Below, one piece after another: positions 62,943 through 64,000 of a stretch of 64,000 nt of DNA (within the stretch, counting starts at the first letter, position 1; the number at the start of each line of letters is the position of its first letter). The translations under genes were made by a program, and so were the position numbers. The stretch spans positions 1,178,001-1,242,000 of the forward strand of contig NZ_AP018338.1 of assembly GCF_002356415.1 (NCBI RefSeq), given 5' to 3'. The DNA is from Streptococcus oralis subsp. tigurinus. Its GTDB lineage: Bacteria; Bacillota; Bacilli; Lactobacillales; Streptococcaceae. The notes under the pieces are model-generated. The model worked only from the letters and a program-made list of their open reading frames with translations. It was not told the DNA's origin and did not search any database.

Positions 62943-63679
62943 ACTTCTATTACCTCCGTTTTCTCCTTAATAGCCTGCAAGAGCTCATGCCCTTGACTTG
63001 TGATAACAATAGCGCGTTTGAGAGGTGCTACCTTGGCAAAGCAAGTTTGTCCAATCTTAGACGAATCGACCAAGACATAGGTTTGTTTGGCATTCTCCAA
63101 AATGGCACGTTTCACAGCTCCCTCCTCCATGTCAGGAGTCGTATAATAGCCATCGTCTACACCATTCATCCCGATAAAGGCACGGTCAAAGTGCAATTGG
63201 TTAATTTGATTAAGAGCAACTCCACCGATACATGCATCTGTTGCCATCTTGACACTTCCTCCAACCATGACAGTTGGAATCTGTTTTTCAACCAACTGAA
63301 CCGCATGATGAATGGAGTTGGTCACAACTGTGATATTCTTATTAACCAATTCCTTGATTAAAAAAGCAGTTGTCGTTCCAGCATCAATAAAGATAACATC
63401 TTGCTCCTTAATAAGAGAGGCTGCTTTTTGAGCCAGTAGCTTCTTCTCTTGAAGGTTTTTGACAGATTTTTCTTGGATGGTTTCTTCTTCCTGCAAGGAG
63501 TGGGGCAATTCTGCTCCACCATGCACACGGCGAAGCTTGTTTTCAGCCTCCAACTCATCCAAATCTCTTCGTACTGTCGATTCTGATGTTTCTAATAGAT
63601 TAACCAATTTTTCTAGGGAAACTACATGATGTTGATTTAACTCCTCTAAAATCAGTTGCTTCCGCTCAGTTTTTAACAC
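62939..63679 (-). CDS. fruR: DeoR-type fructose operon repressor
   Basis: A 246-residue DeoR-family repressor. The N-terminal helix-turn-helix is HHVVSLEKLVNLLETSESTV with RRDLDELE, and the C-terminal sugar-phosphate sensor domain has FIDAGTTTAFLIKEL near residue 95. Its ligand is presumably fructose 1-phosphate. The start is GTG at 63679, seven bases after AGGAGG; TTG at 63682 is one codon upstream and less well spaced. First gene of fruRKA and so autoregulated. Confidence 0.93.
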   Translation of the reverse strand: MLKTERKQLILEELNQHHVVSLEKLVNLLETSESTVRRDLDELEAENKLRRVHGGAELPHSLQEEETIQEKSVKNLQEKKLLAQKAASLIKEQDVIFIDAGTTTAFLIKELVNKNITVVTNSIHHAVQLVEKQIPTVMVGGSVKMATDACIGGVALNQINQLHFDRAFIGMNGVDDGYYTTPDMEEGAVKRAILENAKQTYVLVDSSKIGQTCFAKVAPLKRAIVITSQGHELLQAIKEKTEVIEV

Positions 63680-63691
63680 CAAATCACCTCC

Positions 63692-63705
63692 TGTTATCGT
63701 TTACA
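63692..63705 (-). promoter_or_regulatory. Perfect cre site in the fru leader
   Basis: TGTAAACGATAACA matches the cre consensus TGNNANCGNTNNCA at every fixed position. It covers about +1 to +14 of the fru transcript, between the promoter and the ribosome site, a good place for CcpA blocking. Confidence 0.85.
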
Positions 63706-63711
63706 CTATTC

Positions 63712-63739
63712 ATTCTAGCACAATTTCTATCAAAGTCAA
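63712..63739 (-). promoter_or_regulatory. Promoter of fruR-fruK-fruA
   Basis: TTGACT at 63739-63734, 16-base spacer ending in TGC, TAGAAT at 63717-63712 on the minus strand. Confidence 0.8.
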
Positions 63740-63774
63740 GCATTTTTTATCATTTTCTTTCAAATTCTATCATT
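63721..63774 (-). promoter_or_regulatory. Three direct repeats at 20-base spacing, putative FruR operators
   Basis: On the plus strand CAATTTCTATCAAA (63721), CATTTTTTATCATT (63741) and CAAATTCTATCATT (63761) share CANNTTNTATCA and start exactly 20 bases apart. The first overlaps the promoter spacer and the others lie upstream of -35. The layout suits cooperative binding of FruR on one DNA face. Confidence 0.65.
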
Positions 63775-63796
63775 TTTCTTATTTCCAAAATTTTTA

Positions 63797-63825
63797 TTGC
63801 AAGATAAGTGGCTTTATGGTAGACT
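63797..63825 (+). promoter_or_regulatory. Promoter of tRNA-Ser
   Basis: TTGCAA at 63797-63802, 17-base spacer, TAGACT at 63820-63825, 15 bases before the mature tRNA. Confidence 0.75.
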
Positions 63826-63840
63826 ATTTGAGTAAGTATT

Positions 63841-63928
63841 GGAAGATTACTCAAGAGGCTTAAGAGGCCGTGTTGGAAACGCGGTAGGCGTGTAACAGCG
63901 TGCGTGGGTTCGAATCCCATGTCTTCCG
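63841..63928 (+). tRNA. tRNA-Ser (anticodon GGA)
   Basis: An 88-base class II tRNA. Acceptor GGAAGAT pairs with GTCTTCC, discriminator G, no encoded CCA. The anticodon stem CCGTG/CGCGG encloses TTGGAAA, giving anticodon GGA (UCC and UCU codons). A long variable arm and T-loop GTTCGAATC follow. Own promoter and terminator. Confidence 0.97.
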
Positions 63929-63941
63929 TAGAAAAACAAAA

Positions 63942-63965
63942 ACTGCATTTCGGTGCAGTTTTTTT
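63942..63965 (+). terminator. Terminator after tRNA-Ser
   Basis: Stem ACTGCA/TGCAGT, loop TTTCGG, flanked by A-run before and seven T after. Confidence 0.9.
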
Positions 63966-64000
63966 ATCACAAGTATTTAAAAATCAAATAATACAAACAC

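Overview
The window is chromosomal DNA from a low-GC, naturally competent Firmicute. Gene content, protein sequences and a pneumococcal-type BOX repeat point to a mitis-group Streptococcus (S. mitis, S. oralis or S. pneumoniae type). Almost everything is ordinary core genome, densely packed and mostly on the minus strand. There is no prophage, IS element or CRISPR array.

Layout. 1-1.2 kb: the end of a small putative bacteriocin locus (secreted Lcn972-like peptide with a broken reading frame, ABC ATPase, membrane partner running off the left edge). 1.2-4.1 kb: late-competence DNA-uptake genes comEA-comEC behind a SigX com-box. 4.2-9 kb: acetyltransferase, alanine dehydrogenase, PhoH, YozE, GrpB-like protein, CvfB. 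8.9-14.5 kb: frr-pyrH, trmFO, and tmk-holB-yabA-rsmI. 14.6-20.2 kb: proBAC, rluD, lspA, LysR regulator. 20.4-21.6 kb: rplU-prp-rpmA with an L21-type leader. 21.6-27.1 kb: YoaK-like protein, oxidoreductase, DEAD-box-type helicase, DUF1934 protein, HD hydrolase, Cof phosphatase. 27.1-28 kb: an AT-rich AbiV-like defence gene beside the 3' end of tRNA-Arg(CCT). 28-31.4 kb: rplS, a crcB pair, chorismate mutase, flavodoxin, DHH phosphoesterase, L31. 31.5-32.8 kb: mntH. 33-39.5 kb: the pyrimidine operon pyrR-pyrB-carA-carB. 39.5-41.1 kb: nth, a YceD protein and an immunity-like protein. 41.1-43.2 kb: BOX repeat and an ABC-F gene with a long attenuator-like leader. 43.2-47 kb: htpX-lemA, rsmG, uracil permease. 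47-53.6 kb: DMT transporter, serine hydrolase, cppA, aquaporin, and an esterase-esterase-ATP-grasp trio. 53.7-59.9 kb: thiI and cysteine desulfurase, ftsK, HEAT-repeat protein. 60-64 kb: fruR-fruK-fruA and tRNA-Ser(GGA).

Regulation is unusually readable. Canonical PyrR attenuators precede pyrR and the uracil permease. Two further PyrR-like loops and a promoter lie in a 448-base gap between carA and carB, and a short PyrR-like hairpin lies between pyrB and carA. The fru operon has three direct repeats at exactly 20-base spacing plus a perfect cre. The ABC-F gene has a promoter, a three-codon upstream ORF (Met-Asn-Asn-stop), a terminator hairpin that a ribosome on that ORF would cover, and a second terminator just before the gene. 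This is the layout expected for ribosome-mediated, antibiotic-responsive attenuation. Two genes (the HD hydrolase and ftsK) have extended -10 promoters placed so that their mRNAs should be leaderless.

All calls come from reading the sequence and from family knowledge; no searches were run.
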